Shown here: positions 1-10,404 of the stretch, in pieces
Numbering within the stretch: position 1 is the first letter of the stretch
Layout: each line of letters opens with the position of its first letter
Source: Actinopolyspora lacussalsi subsp. righensis
GTDB taxonomy: Bacteria > Actinomycetota > Actinomycetes > Mycobacteriales > Pseudonocardiaceae
Direction: 5' to 3'
DNA: 64,000 nucleotides
NCBI RefSeq assembly: GCF_900116555.1
Contig: NZ_FPAT01000001.1
Location: forward strand, 740,613 to 804,612
Notes under the pieces: generated by a model
The model's input: only the letters and a program-made list of their open reading frames with translations
What the model was told of the DNA's origin: nothing
The model's database searches: none
Translations under genes and position numbers: made by a program

Positions 1-565
1 GCATCCCGGCCAGGCGGGGGTCCGCCGTCAGCTCGTCCAGTGCCGCGCGGTCGCCCCCCAGAACGACGCCGTCCAGCTCCCGGCGCACCGGAAGCAGCAG
101 TTCCGCGGCGGCCTCGGCGGCCGAACTCACCGCCTTGCGCGACTGCCCGGCCCGTCTGCGCGCGTAGCGCTTCTGCGACCAGCCACCGGCCTTGTTCCGC
201 CCCTGCACGTAGTGGCGATCGGTCGTCGAGGACACGACCTCGCCGTCCCGCACCACACCGATGCTGTGAGCCCCGTGCCGCACCAGGACCAGGCCGAGCC
301 GTCGTGAACGCGAGACGTGTTCGAGCAGCCCGGATATCGCGAGCCCCTCGGCCTCACCACCCGGCTCGGCCAGTCCGCCGAACGGAACCCGTACCACGGC
401 TTCCGCGCCGTCGACGGCACTCACTCGTACGACGTCGGCCGCTTCCGAGGTCCGGGCCACCCCCTCGTGGCGCCGCCCGAACCGCTCGAACCAACCGGCC
501 AGCCGATTCGGTTCCACCTCCACCGCTCTACCGCCGCCGGGTAGTTGCCGCACCCTGCTGCTCAC
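1..565 (-). CDS. acVLRF1-family peptidyl-tRNA hydrolase (partial, 3' end off window)
   Basis: Reverse-strand translation from the GTG at 565 is open to the window edge (188 codons) and lacks its C-terminus. Around residues 125-145 it carries a GRNKAGGWSQKR stretch followed by an Arg-rich segment. This is the hallmark of the Vms1/ANKZF1-like release-factor domain, whose conserved Gln and GGxSQ-type loop cleave the peptidyl-tRNA ester. In actinobacteria the standalone acVLRF1 type is thought to act in ribosome-associated rescue of nascent chains on obstructed 50S subunits. The preceding stretch (VLVRHGAHSIGVVRDGEVV) is the beta-hairpin typical of the fold. Frames on the other strand are low-complexity shadows. 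The gene lies 63 bp downstream of dgt on the same strand and may be co-transcribed with it. Family assignment is from motif memory. Confidence 0.75.
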   Translation of the reverse strand, partial: MSSRVRQLPGGGRAVEVEPNRLAGWFERFGRRHEGVARTSEAADVVRVSAVDGAEAVVRVPFGGLAEPGGEAEGLAISGLLEHVSRSRRLGLVLVRHGAHSIGVVRDGEVVSSTTDRHYVQGRNKAGGWSQKRYARRRAGQSRKAVSSAAEAAAELLLPVRRELDGVVLGGDRAALDELTADPRLAGM

Positions 566-628
566 GGTTCGGGGATCATACTGTCCGCTCGGGCCTTCCC
601 GGAACCGAGGCGTCCGGGAACGGGCCGC

Positions 629-2224
629 TCAGAGCACGAAGGTGTCGGACCACAGCTGCGTGGTGCGGCCGGACAGCGATTCCAGCAGGGCGGCTGCCTG
701 CTCGTCGGTGAGCGAGGCGACGAAGTCGATGACGGCCCTCCCCCGGGCCATGCGTTCGAGCTGCTCCCGGTCGGGGGATTCGGCCGAGGAGCGCTCGGAG
801 CGCGGAAGCAGCGAGGTGGGATCGTCGCGTCGGACCGCGTCGAGTTCGACGGCTGCGTGCTCGAACAGATCGCGCAACCGGTGCGGCAGCCTGGCGGACT
901 CGCTACGGTCGATCAGCCACTCGTCCAACGCCTGCACCAGTTTGCTCAACAACCGATCCTGACCGCGCTGGTGCAGCGCGAGATCGGGGCGCTGCAGCAC
1001 GAACCGGCGGTGCACGAACTTGAGTATCTGCACCTCGTGCCACTGCTCGCGGTCCAGCACGACGTGGCCGGAACGGGTGGTCGGGTCGAGCTCTACCCGC
1101 ACACCACGCACCAGTCGACGCGTCCAGGTTCCGGAGAAGGCCGCGACGGCACGCTCGGCCTGCTTCGAACGGTCGAACGGCTGTTCCAGCAATTTGGTGA
1201 CCAGGTCGGACTGCACCTTCTTGACCGCCCCGACGAAGGCGTCGTCGGCGGCGATCCAGGAGTCCTTGACATGCAGGCGCCTGCGCAGGCTCTCCAGCGA
1301 GTACCCCGGGGCTTCGGATCGGCTTCGCAGCTCGGCGTCGTCGAACCTCGCCAGTTCCGCCGCCCTGCCGAGCCATTCGGTCAGTTCGGTGGAGACCGTC
1401 GCGTGCTGCAGGATCCCCACCCGGTGAAAGTCCTCCAGATCGTGGATGGCGTAGGCGATGTCGTCGGCGGTGTCCATGACCGATGCCTCGACGGTCTGCT
1501 GCCAGCCCGCCAGCGCCGCTGCGAACGGGGACCGGCAGTCCAGCATGTCGTCGAGCTCGGTGATGTAGGCGGAGAACTTGGCGGCACCGGTACCGGGGGC
1601 GTCCTCCGGTTCGGACGCGCCACGGGGCGGCAACGGCAGCGAACGCGGATCGGGTGCCGCGAGCCGGGTCCAGGGGTACTTCAGCAGCGCCGCTCGCACC
1701 GCGGCTGTCAGGTCGAGACCGTCCCCGCCGCCACCGCGCACGTCGATGCTGCTGACGATCCGGAAGGTCTGCGCGTTGCCCTCGAAACCGTCGACGAGCC
1801 CGAAGCGCTCCCGCGCGATCCGATCCAGCACCCGCTCGCCGAGATGGCCGAACGGCGGATGCCCCAGATCGTGCGCCAGACCCGCGCTTTCCACCACGTC
1901 GAGATCACATCCGCCGAGCCGCGTCACGGCGGCCCGACTTTCGGGATCGCCCAGCAGGCTCTCCCCGACGGCCCTGGCCACCTGGGCGACCTTGAGACTG
2001 TGCGTCAACCTGTTGTGCAGCAACAGTCCGGATCCGCTCGGGCTGACGACCTGGGTGACGCCGCCGAGACGGGCGAAGAACGCCGAGCCGGATATGCGGT
2101 CCCGGTCGGCCCGGAACGGGCTCGCCGCGAGATCGTACGGCTGGGCGACGTGAGCGGGCTCCGCCGCGGTGCGAACGAGGTGGCCGCGCCGCGCGGTTCG
2201 CCCGGACGGCGGCTGGGGATCCAT
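629..2224 (-). CDS. dgt: dNTP triphosphohydrolase (dGTPase-like HD domain)
   Basis: 531 aa, the normal length for actinobacterial dGTPase-like proteins. The N-terminal part has the RDRISGSAFFARLGGVTQV stretch and the HD-domain signature RLTHSLKVAQVARAVG (metal-binding His), followed by AHDLGHPPFGHLGE (HD pair) and a distal TADDIAYAIHDLEDF segment carrying the last metal-binding Asp. The enzyme hydrolyses dNTPs to deoxynucleosides and triphosphate in the cytosol, tuning dNTP pools. The ATG at 2224 was chosen because the upstream 64 bp form the divergent spacer to the lycopene cyclase gene. acVLRF1 follows downstream on the same strand. Substrate preference cannot be read from sequence. Confidence 0.9.
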   Translation of the reverse strand: MDPQPPSGRTARRGHLVRTAAEPAHVAQPYDLAASPFRADRDRISGSAFFARLGGVTQVVSPSGSGLLLHNRLTHSLKVAQVARAVGESLLGDPESRAAVTRLGGCDLDVVESAGLAHDLGHPPFGHLGERVLDRIARERFGLVDGFEGNAQTFRIVSSIDVRGGGGDGLDLTAAVRAALLKYPWTRLAAPDPRSLPLPPRGASEPEDAPGTGAAKFSAYITELDDMLDCRSPFAAALAGWQQTVEASVMDTADDIAYAIHDLEDFHRVGILQHATVSTELTEWLGRAAELARFDDAELRSRSEAPGYSLESLRRRLHVKDSWIAADDAFVGAVKKVQSDLVTKLLEQPFDRSKQAERAVAAFSGTWTRRLVRGVRVELDPTTRSGHVVLDREQWHEVQILKFVHRRFVLQRPDLALHQRGQDRLLSKLVQALDEWLIDRSESARLPHRLRDLFEHAAVELDAVRRDDPTSLLPRSERSSAESPDREQLERMARGRAVIDFVASLTDEQAAALLESLSGRTTQLWSDTFVL

Positions 2225-2288
2225 ACCGCAACGCTAGCGCGTCCACCACCGGCTGCCCTCCCGCGAATCGCCGTGATCTGATGGACGC

Positions 2289-3479
2289 ATGGTGGACGTG
2301 CTGGTGGTTGGAGGCGGCCCGGCGGGCAGAGCGCTGGCCGCGGCTTGTACCGACACCGGACTGCGGGTCACCCTCGTCGACCCCGCGCCGCGGCGACCGT
2401 GGCCGAACACCTATGCCTGCTGGCGGGACGAGCTGCCCACCGCGGTAGCGGAAACAGCCGTGGCGCGCACCACGAGCAGGACGACCGCGGTGGGAACGCG
2501 ACCGCATCTGCTGCACGGCGAGTACTGCGTGCTGGACAACCCGGCACTGCGGCGGCTGCTGCACCGCGACGGGATCCGCGAGGTCACCGGCACGGTCCGC
2601 GAGGCCGAACACGACACGGCCGGACGCACGGTGCGGCTGCGGGACGGGCGCGAACTGCGCGCGGCGGTACTGGTGGACGCGTCGGGCAGCAACCGGGTCC
2701 TCTCGGGTGGGCGCGTCGACCGGGTGGCCAGCGAACAGACCGCCGTGGGGGCGGTACTTCCCAACGAGCACGCCGAGCGGCTGGTCGGCGCGGGCCGGAG
2801 CGTGTTCATGGACTGGCGACAGCCACCCTCCAACGACGATCCGTGGCCGAGCTTCCTCTACGCCGTCCCGCTGCCGGGTGACCGAACGCTGCTGGAGGAG
2901 ACCGCCCTGGCACGTCGTCCGGGGCTTCCGTTGGCGACGCTGCGTCGACGGCTGTGGGCCCGGCTGCGGGCTGCGGGGGTGACCGCACCAGGCCGGCCCC
3001 CCGAGGAGCGAGTGCGGTTCCGACTGGACGATCCGGTTCCCGAGCGGCAGCGCACCGTCCCGTTCGCGACGGTGCCGTTCGGCGCCGCCGCCGGCCTGAT
3101 ACACCCGACCACGGGTTTCAGTGTCGCCGGTGTGCTGCAGCTGGCGCCGCTCGTGGCCGCGGCCCTGAGTGACGGTCTGGAGCGGGATCCGGTCACGGCG
3201 GCTCGTGACGCCCGCTCGGTGTTGTGGCCACTTCCGGCACTGACCACGCGACGGCTGCGGTTGTGCGCGGCCGAGGGACTGTTGGCGATGCCGCCGCGAA
3301 TGGTTCCGGACTTCTTCGACGTGTTCTTCGACATGCCGCCCCGGAAACAGCGGGCGTTCCTGACGCCACTGGCCTCACCCCGGGAGTGCCGCGAGGCCAT
3401 GACCGAGCTGTTCAACCGGTCCCCCTGGTGGCTGCGACGCCGACTGGTCGTGGGCGGGCTGGTCGGTCCGGCTTCCTGA
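2289..3479 (+). CDS. lycopene cyclase family flavoprotein
   Basis: 396 aa. An N-terminal Rossmann FAD-binding fingerprint (VDVLVVGGGPAGRALAAAC) is followed by NTYACWRDELP, which matches the conserved region after the dinucleotide fold in CrtY/CrtL lycopene beta-cyclases. Later blocks, including a TTGFSVAGVLQLAPLVAAAL region and a C-terminal FFDMPPRKQRAFLTPLASP segment, are also family features. The family cyclises the ends of lycopene with FAD as a non-redox cofactor, at the membrane. No other carotenoid genes (crtE, crtB, crtI) are in the window, so the substrate supply is unlinked. It is transcribed divergently from dgt with a 64-bp spacer. A different isoprenoid or polyene substrate is possible. 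Confidence 0.8.
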   Translation: MVDVLVVGGGPAGRALAAACTDTGLRVTLVDPAPRRPWPNTYACWRDELPTAVAETAVARTTSRTTAVGTRPHLLHGEYCVLDNPALRRLLHRDGIREVTGTVREAEHDTAGRTVRLRDGRELRAAVLVDASGSNRVLSGGRVDRVASEQTAVGAVLPNEHAERLVGAGRSVFMDWRQPPSNDDPWPSFLYAVPLPGDRTLLEETALARRPGLPLATLRRRLWARLRAAGVTAPGRPPEERVRFRLDDPVPERQRTVPFATVPFGAAAGLIHPTTGFSVAGVLQLAPLVAAALSDGLERDPVTAARDARSVLWPLPALTTRRLRLCAAEGLLAMPPRMVPDFFDVFFDMPPRKQRAFLTPLASPRECREAMTELFNRSPWWLRRRLVVGGLVGPAS

Positions 3480-3759
3480 CGGGACCAGGCAGGGCCCGGA
3501 GCGGTGTGGAGCGGTGTTCGGCACCACCCGGCGGGCGCGCGGAATCGGCCGCGTCGCTTGTCCCGAGGCACGGAACCTCACCAGCGGCCCCGCCACGAAA
3601 CTCCCCGACCTCGACCACGCGGCACCGCACCGGGTGGACACGTACCGCCACCCGAACGAGGATTTCACTACGAACAGTGTCCAACCGCGGCCGTCGTGCT
3701 GTGCCGGTTACCACATTCTCAGCTCGCGGTTGCTGCCACGGCACGAGCGAACGCGCTAT

Positions 3760-3775
3760 GTTGTCGAAGGACAAC
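3760..3775. promoter_or_regulatory. 6-bp inverted repeat upstream of the EAL/GGDEF gene
   Basis: GTTGTC and GACAAC flank a GAAG tetranucleotide, just upstream of a GGAG ribosome-binding motif and a six-codon reading frame. The rest of the 352-bp spacer 3480-3831 holds no convincing gene. The repeat could be a small operator or an RNA hairpin in the leader. This is a sequence observation only. Confidence 0.35.
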
Positions 3776-3791
3776 GGACAGGAGCGTTTAC

Positions 3792-3812
3792 ATGTCATTG
3801 AACAGCTGGTGA
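3792..3812 (+). other. possible leader reading frame (six codons) before the EAL/GGDEF gene
   Basis: GGAGCG at 3781-3786 is well spaced for an ATG at 3792 that encodes MSLNSW and stops at 3812. A second frame, GTG at 3809, overlaps this stop and itself terminates in the TGA that overlaps the ATG of the following gene (ATGA). The downstream gene has no strong Shine-Dalgarno motif of its own, so translation could be coupled through these short frames. This is inference; short frames with good ribosome-binding spacing arise by chance. Confidence 0.3.
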
Positions 3813-3831
3813 ACGGGCTCGCCGAGACGAC

Positions 3832-5628
3832 ATGAACCCCGGCAACATCGATCACGTGCTAGGACCGGCCAACGATGTGCGGTTCGCCTTCCAGCCGCTG
3901 ATCAACATCCGTACGGGGGCGGTGGTCGCCGTGGAGGCGCTCGCCCGCCCCGCCGACGGACACATCACGGACTTCTTCCGGGAGGCCGCCCGGCAGAAAC
4001 GGGTCGGAGAGCTGGACGCGGACCTGGCGGTCTCCGCCGTGGACCGTGCGCACGAGCAGCAGTCGCTGCTGCCGCTGCATCTGAACCTCTTCGGCGGAAC
4101 CGTGACGCACGAGTCGCACCGACTGCGCGCGCTGCACGACAAACTGGCCGAGGTGGGGCGACGCGCCACGGAGATCACGCTTGAGCTCGCGCCGCCGTTC
4201 TCCCGACTCGACGGGCGGAAACTGCGTTCGGAGGTGGCGAACCTGCGTTCGCACGGCTACCGGATAGCGGTGGACGGGGTCGGCGACGGCGACATACCGC
4301 TGACGCTGCTGGCCGAGCTGGCACCGGACGCGATCAAACTCGACAAGGGGGTCATCGAGGGGATTCCCGACAACGCGGGGCAGGCCGCGCTGCTGGAATC
4401 GTTGCAGGGACTGTGCAACGCCACCGGCGCCATCCTGATCGCCGAGGGAGCGGAGCGGGAGGAGCAGCTGGCAGCGCTGCGCGCCGCGGGTGTGCGAGTG
4501 GTCCAGGGCAACCTGCTGGCATCGGCGGCACGGCGTCCACCGACCTCACTGCAGATCCCCGAGGCCGTGGCCGAGACCGACGACCCGTACGGCGGCTCGA
4601 AACCGACCCCCGCGGGCCCCCGGGTGACCGAATTCCTGTCCCCCGCGACGATGCTCTCCCGGGACGCCACGGCGGACTCGGTACGCGGCGTGCTGGCGGA
4701 CCATCCCGAGATCAGCGGGGTGGTGCTGGTGGACGAGCACAACCGCCCCGAGTACTCGATAGACCGCAACCGGTTCCTGCTGGCGGTAACCGGCCCCTAC
4801 GGTCACGCGCTGCACGCGCAACGCCCGGCGGCACGCCTGGCCGACGAACCCAGGCTGGTGAACACGGCCACCACGGCGATGGAGGCACTGACCCTGGTCA
4901 GCGGGGCCGACCACACCCGGGTACACGACGACGCGATCGTGGTTGACGAGGCGGGCAGGTGCCTGGGAACCGTGCGTGCGGTGCATCTGATCCGCGGCAT
5001 GGCGGAGTTCAAGGCGGAGCAGGCGGCGGCGCTGAATCCACTGACCAGACTTCCGGGCAGCGACGCGATCCAGCGCGACGTGGACGGCCGCATCGCCGCG
5101 GGCGAGGTGTTCGCACTGAGCTGGCTGGACATCGACGGGTTCAAGACGGTCAACGACACCGCCGGGTTCTCCGCCGGTGACGAGCTGATCCGCTCGGTCG
5201 GCAGAACACTCACCGACGCGGCGACCTCATTGGGCTCGGTGCGGGTGGGGCACGTGGGAGGGGACGACTTCCTGCTGGTAGCCGATCTGGACGATCTGGT
5301 GAACCTGGCACGGATGGTGCTGGACCCGCCCAGACGCGCCGGAGGCATCGATGTCACCCTCTCGCTTTCCACACTGGTTTGCACGCAGACCGGAACCACC
5401 TCCTACCAGGACGCCTCACGGCTGCTGGTCCCGCTGAAGAAGCACGCGAAGTCGCTGACCGGCTCCAGCTGGGTGATGTCGCGGATCGGTTCGGACCGGG
5501 TCGACGTGCTGCGCGGTTCCCACGAGGACATCCCCGAGCAGGGCGATCCGGGATTTCCCACCCGTGATCCGGACCCACCTCCACCACGTCCGGGTGCCCC
5601 CGGGGCCCGTCACCAGGACGGCCGGTGA
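3832..5628 (+). CDS. EAL-CBS-GGDEF protein (c-di-GMP related, partly degenerate)
   Basis: 598 aa, no signal peptide or membrane segment, so probably cytosolic. Residues ~15-245 form an EAL domain: EALAR signature, NLF metal-ligand region, KLD and AEGAERE/QG motifs. The DDFG pair reads DGVG, so one catalytic Asp is missing. Residues ~265-385 look like a CBS pair (two repeats with VVLVDE.. and IVVDEAG.. strands). Residues ~400-560 are a GGDEF domain with WLDIDGFKTVND and the active-site motif GGDDF. The likely role is sensing or turnover of cyclic di-GMP gated by a nucleotide bound to the CBS pair. The altered EAL motif suggests binding rather than hydrolysis. ATG 3832 is the only in-frame start, because an in-frame stop lies at 3799-3801. 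No partner genes are adjacent. Confidence 0.85.
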   Translation: MNPGNIDHVLGPANDVRFAFQPLINIRTGAVVAVEALARPADGHITDFFREAARQKRVGELDADLAVSAVDRAHEQQSLLPLHLNLFGGTVTHESHRLRALHDKLAEVGRRATEITLELAPPFSRLDGRKLRSEVANLRSHGYRIAVDGVGDGDIPLTLLAELAPDAIKLDKGVIEGIPDNAGQAALLESLQGLCNATGAILIAEGAEREEQLAALRAAGVRVVQGNLLASAARRPPTSLQIPEAVAETDDPYGGSKPTPAGPRVTEFLSPATMLSRDATADSVRGVLADHPEISGVVLVDEHNRPEYSIDRNRFLLAVTGPYGHALHAQRPAARLADEPRLVNTATTAMEALTLVSGADHTRVHDDAIVVDEAGRCLGTVRAVHLIRGMAEFKAEQAAALNPLTRLPGSDAIQRDVDGRIAAGEVFALSWLDIDGFKTVNDTAGFSAGDELIRSVGRTLTDAATSLGSVRVGHVGGDDFLLVADLDDLVNLARMVLDPPRRAGGIDVTLSLSTLVCTQTGTTSYQDASRLLVPLKKHAKSLTGSSWVMSRIGSDRVDVLRGSHEDIPEQGDPGFPTRDPDPPPPRPGAPGARHQDGR

Positions 5629-6020
5629 TCAGCTCCGCGCGGTCGGAGAACGACTTCCCCACCGCTTCCGGTCGAGTGACCGCCACAACCGCAGCGGCAG
5701 CAGCCCGATCAACGGAGTGCGTGCCGAACGCTCCAGCCTGGAGAACCTGGCCAAGCCACTGACGGCCCACGAGGCGGAAGGCACCGGCTCGTCCGCCCAG
5801 TAGGACCGCTTCCCCCGAACCCCGCGGCGGGTCGTGGCGGAGTCCCGCCCGACTCCCGCTGCCGACCCCGGCGACCACGGGAACGAAGGCCGGCCACACG
5901 AGAGAAGGACGCCGGTTCGACGGGATCCGACCCGTGAACCGACGTCCCCGATGTACGTCCGCGGGACCACTACCGTGCGCCTTCGTGAAGCGCTACCGCT
6001 CCGGATCATCCCGGAGCGCT

Positions 6021-6070
6021 CGGGTCCCGGAACGAGAGCCAGCGGGAGGTTCCGCCAAGCGAGCACCCCG
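6021..6070 (+). repeat. R2 repeat, 3'-half fragment (copy 1)
   Basis: The segment with CCCGGAACGAGAGCC followed by AGCGGGAGGTTCCGC matches the right half of the R2 inverted repeat seen at 50781-50902. The left half is degenerate, although the preceding bases form their own GCTCCGG/CCGGAGC hairpin. It sits in the 457-bp spacer 5629-6085 between two gene 3' ends. I see nothing else convincing in that spacer. Confidence 0.6.
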
Positions 6071-6085
6071 ACCGGAGAACCTCGG

Positions 6086-6526
6086 TCAGAGGGTGAAGCC
6101 CAGTGCCCTGAGCTGCTCACGCCCCTCCTCGGTGATCTTTTCCGGCCCCCACGGCGGGATCCACACCCAGTTGATCCGGAAATCGTTGACGAGACCACCG
6201 TTGGGACCGCCGGTCAGCACCGAACGCGCCTGCTCCTCGATCACGTCGGTGAGCGGGCACGCCGGCGAGGTCAACGTCATGTCGATCGAAGCCGAGTTGT
6301 CCTGCTCGACCTGGACACCGTAGACCAGGCCGAGATCGACCACGTTGATCCCCAACTCGGGGTCGACCACGTCCCGCATGGCCTCTTCGACGTCCTCGAC
6401 AGCAGCCAGTTCGGCCGTGGCGGCCGGGGGCTCCGGCATACCCTCGACTCCACGCACCACTTCGGTACCGTCCTCGGGGGCGGCGGTGCCCCGCTGCTCC
6501 TGCGTCTGATTCTCGGTACTGGTCAT
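6086..6526 (-). CDS. sufT: SufT-like MIP18-family Fe-S assembly factor
   Basis: 146 aa. After a disordered acidic N-terminus (~1-45) comes the DUF59/MIP18 fold with DPELGINVVDLGLVYGV and the Cys motif TSPACPLTDVIEEQ, ending in a WVWIPPWGPEKITEEG segment typical of the actinobacterial SUF-operon member. The family helps mature Fe-S proteins; biochemical detail is limited. It is the last gene of the minus-strand sufR-B-D-C-S-U-T operon and overlaps sufU by 4 bp. The ATG at 6526 fits the overlap. Confidence 0.9.
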   Translation of the reverse strand: MTSTENQTQEQRGTAAPEDGTEVVRGVEGMPEPPAATAELAAVEDVEEAMRDVVDPELGINVVDLGLVYGVQVEQDNSASIDMTLTSPACPLTDVIEEQARSVLTGGPNGGLVNDFRINWVWIPPWGPEKITEEGREQLRALGFTL

Positions 6527-6984
6527 GACGCTCCCACCTCATCGACAACACGCGATACGGCGTCCCGGAATGCCATCCAACCCAGCAGCGCACACTTGAC
6601 CCGCATCGGGTATTTGGCGACCCCTGCGAAGGCGACTCCGTCCTCCAGGACGTCCTCGTCGGGTTCGACCTGGCCGCGGCCTTCCATCAACTCTGTGAAG
6701 ACCGCCTGCTTGTCCAGTGCCTCTTGCAACGGACGGCCCACCACCAGGTCGGTCAGCACCGAGGTGGCAGCCTGACTGATCGAGCAGCCCTGTCCGGCGT
6801 AGGAGACGTCGGCCACCGTCGCCTCCGTACCACTGCCGACCAACCGCACCCGCAACGTCACCTCGTCACCACAGGTCGGGTTGACCTGGAACGACTCGGC
6901 GTCGAACGGTTCCCGCAGGCCGTGCCGGTGCGGATTCCGGTAGTGATCCAGGATTATCTCCTGGTACATCTGTTCGAGCTGCAT
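6523..6984 (-). CDS. sufU: SufU-type Fe-S cluster assembly scaffold / zinc sulfurtransferase
   Basis: 153 aa from the ATG at 6984; a GTG two codons upstream is an alternative but leaves little room for the GAGG ribosome-binding motif. IscU/SufU fold: YQEIILDHYRNPHRHGL near the N-terminus and three conserved Cys in NPTCGDEV, GQGCSISQAA and VKCALLGW, with the SufU-type insertion between them. In Gram-positive bacteria SufU accepts the persulfide sulfur from SufS, with Zn at the Cys site. It lies 10 bp after sufS and overlaps sufT, consistent with translational coupling. Confidence 0.93.
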   Translation of the reverse strand: MQLEQMYQEIILDHYRNPHRHGLREPFDAESFQVNPTCGDEVTLRVRLVGSGTEATVADVSYAGQGCSISQAATSVLTDLVVGRPLQEALDKQAVFTELMEGRGQVEPDEDVLEDGVAFAGVAKYPMRVKCALLGWMAFRDAVSRVVDEVGAS

Positions 6985-6994
6985 CACCACATCC

Positions 6995-9105
<2,111 letters not shown>

Positions 9106-9210
9106 CGTGTTCGTCTTCTCCAGGTGGTTGCGCGAAAAGCTGTGTCTTGCTGCCGCGTCAGCGGCGGTGGGCGGGCGGCCGAAACGCCGAGCGTTCCGGC
9201 CGTGGCCGGC

Positions 9211-10404
9211 TCATGCTCCGACCGCCGCCAGTTCCTTGTCGATCGCGGCCTCCAGCCGCTCGCGGACCTCGTCGACCGTGATCTTCTGCAGGAGCTCGCC
9301 GAAGAAGCCGCGTACCACCAGCCTGCGTGCCTGGTCGTACGGAATCCCCCTGGCCTGCAGGTAGAACAGCTGGTCGTCGTCGAAACGCCCGATCGCGCTT
9401 GCGTGACCCGCACCGGCGATCTCGCCGGTCTCGATCTCCAGGTTGGGCACCGAGTCGGCACGCGCTCCCTCGGTGAGCACCAGGTTGCGGTTCAGCTCGA
9501 ACGTCTCGGTCCCTTCGGCCGCCGCCTGGATGAGCACGTCGCCGATCCAGACCGAGCGGGCCGAATCGCCCTGCAGTGCCCCCTTGTAGGTGACGTTGCT
9601 GCGGCAGTTCGGCTGCGCGTGGTCCATCAACAGCCGGTGCTCCAGGTGCTGACCGCTGTCGGCGAAGTACACCCCCAGCACGTCGGCGTCGCCGCCGCGG
9701 TCACCGAAGGTCACCTTGGTGTTGACCCGCACGAGATCGCCGCCCAGCGAGGCGGCGAAGTGGCGGAACACCGCGTCCTTGCCGAGGTAGGCGTGCTCGG
9801 AGGAGACCTGGGTGGCGTCGTCGGCGAAGTCGTGGATGGTCACCACCGACAGTTGTGCCGAGTCCTCGGCGATCATCTCGATGTTGTCGCCGATGATCCC
9901 GGAACCGCGGTAGTCCAGCACGACCACGGCCTCGGACAGCGGCTCGGCCCGGACCTGCAGGTGCCCGTAGGCGGTCCGGTCCTGCCCCGGGCCGTGCACG
10001 GTGACGGTGACCGGGTCGGTGGCCTGCGTGTCCTTCGGGATCGTGACCACGGTGGCCTCGGTGAACGAGCTCCACGCCTGGGCGGCGATCCGGTCGGCGG
10101 GAGCGCCGGCCGCGCCCAGCCGCTCGTCGGAGCGGTCCACGGTCTCCACCTTCACGGCGGAGTCCCCGCTGACCTCCACATCGAGCGAACCGGTGGCCTC
10201 GGCCGAGCCGTCGTGCAGTCCATGCAGCCGCTTCATGGGCGTGAAGCGCCAGTCCTCCTCACGCCCACCGGGCACCTCGAAGGCACGCACGTCGTAGGAG
10301 GTGAAGCGGTGCCCGCGAGAACTCCGCGGCGGCACCGCGGAGTTCTGCGGATCGCGCTCGTCGAGGCCGTTCTGGCCGGACGTTTCGAGAGTCGACTCCG
10401 TCAT
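9211..10404 (-). CDS. sufD: SufD subunit of the Fe-S scaffold
   Basis: 397 aa. Beta-helix SufD/SufB-family protein with FTSYDVRAFEVPGGREEDWRF in the N-terminal domain and the conserved C-terminal block AIGRFDDDQLFYLQARG and ARRLVVRGFF. It is shorter than SufB and lacks its extra Cys block, as expected for SufD. It works with SufB and SufC as the scaffold where clusters are built. The start ATG shares one base with the sufB stop (TGATG), implying tight coupling. Confidence 0.94.
   Translation of the reverse strand: MTESTLETSGQNGLDERDPQNSAVPPRSSRGHRFTSYDVRAFEVPGGREEDWRFTPMKRLHGLHDGSAEATGSLDVEVSGDSAVKVETVDRSDERLGAAGAPADRIAAQAWSSFTEATVVTIPKDTQATDPVTVTVHGPGQDRTAYGHLQVRAEPLSEAVVVLDYRGSGIIGDNIEMIAEDSAQLSVVTIHDFADDATQVSSEHAYLGKDAVFRHFAASLGGDLVRVNTKVTFGDRGGDADVLGVYFADSGQHLEHRLLMDHAQPNCRSNVTYKGALQGDSARSVWIGDVLIQAAAEGTETFELNRNLVLTEGARADSVPNLEIETGEIAGAGHASAIGRFDDDQLFYLQARGIPYDQARRLVVRGFFGELLQKITVDEVRERLEAAIDKELAAVGA

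Noticed and set aside
5629..6198. A 189-codon minus-strand frame in the spacer after the EAL/GGDEF gene
   Set aside because: Ser/Arg-rich, no motif, runs through the R2 fragment and overlaps sufT in another frame. Treated as non-coding.
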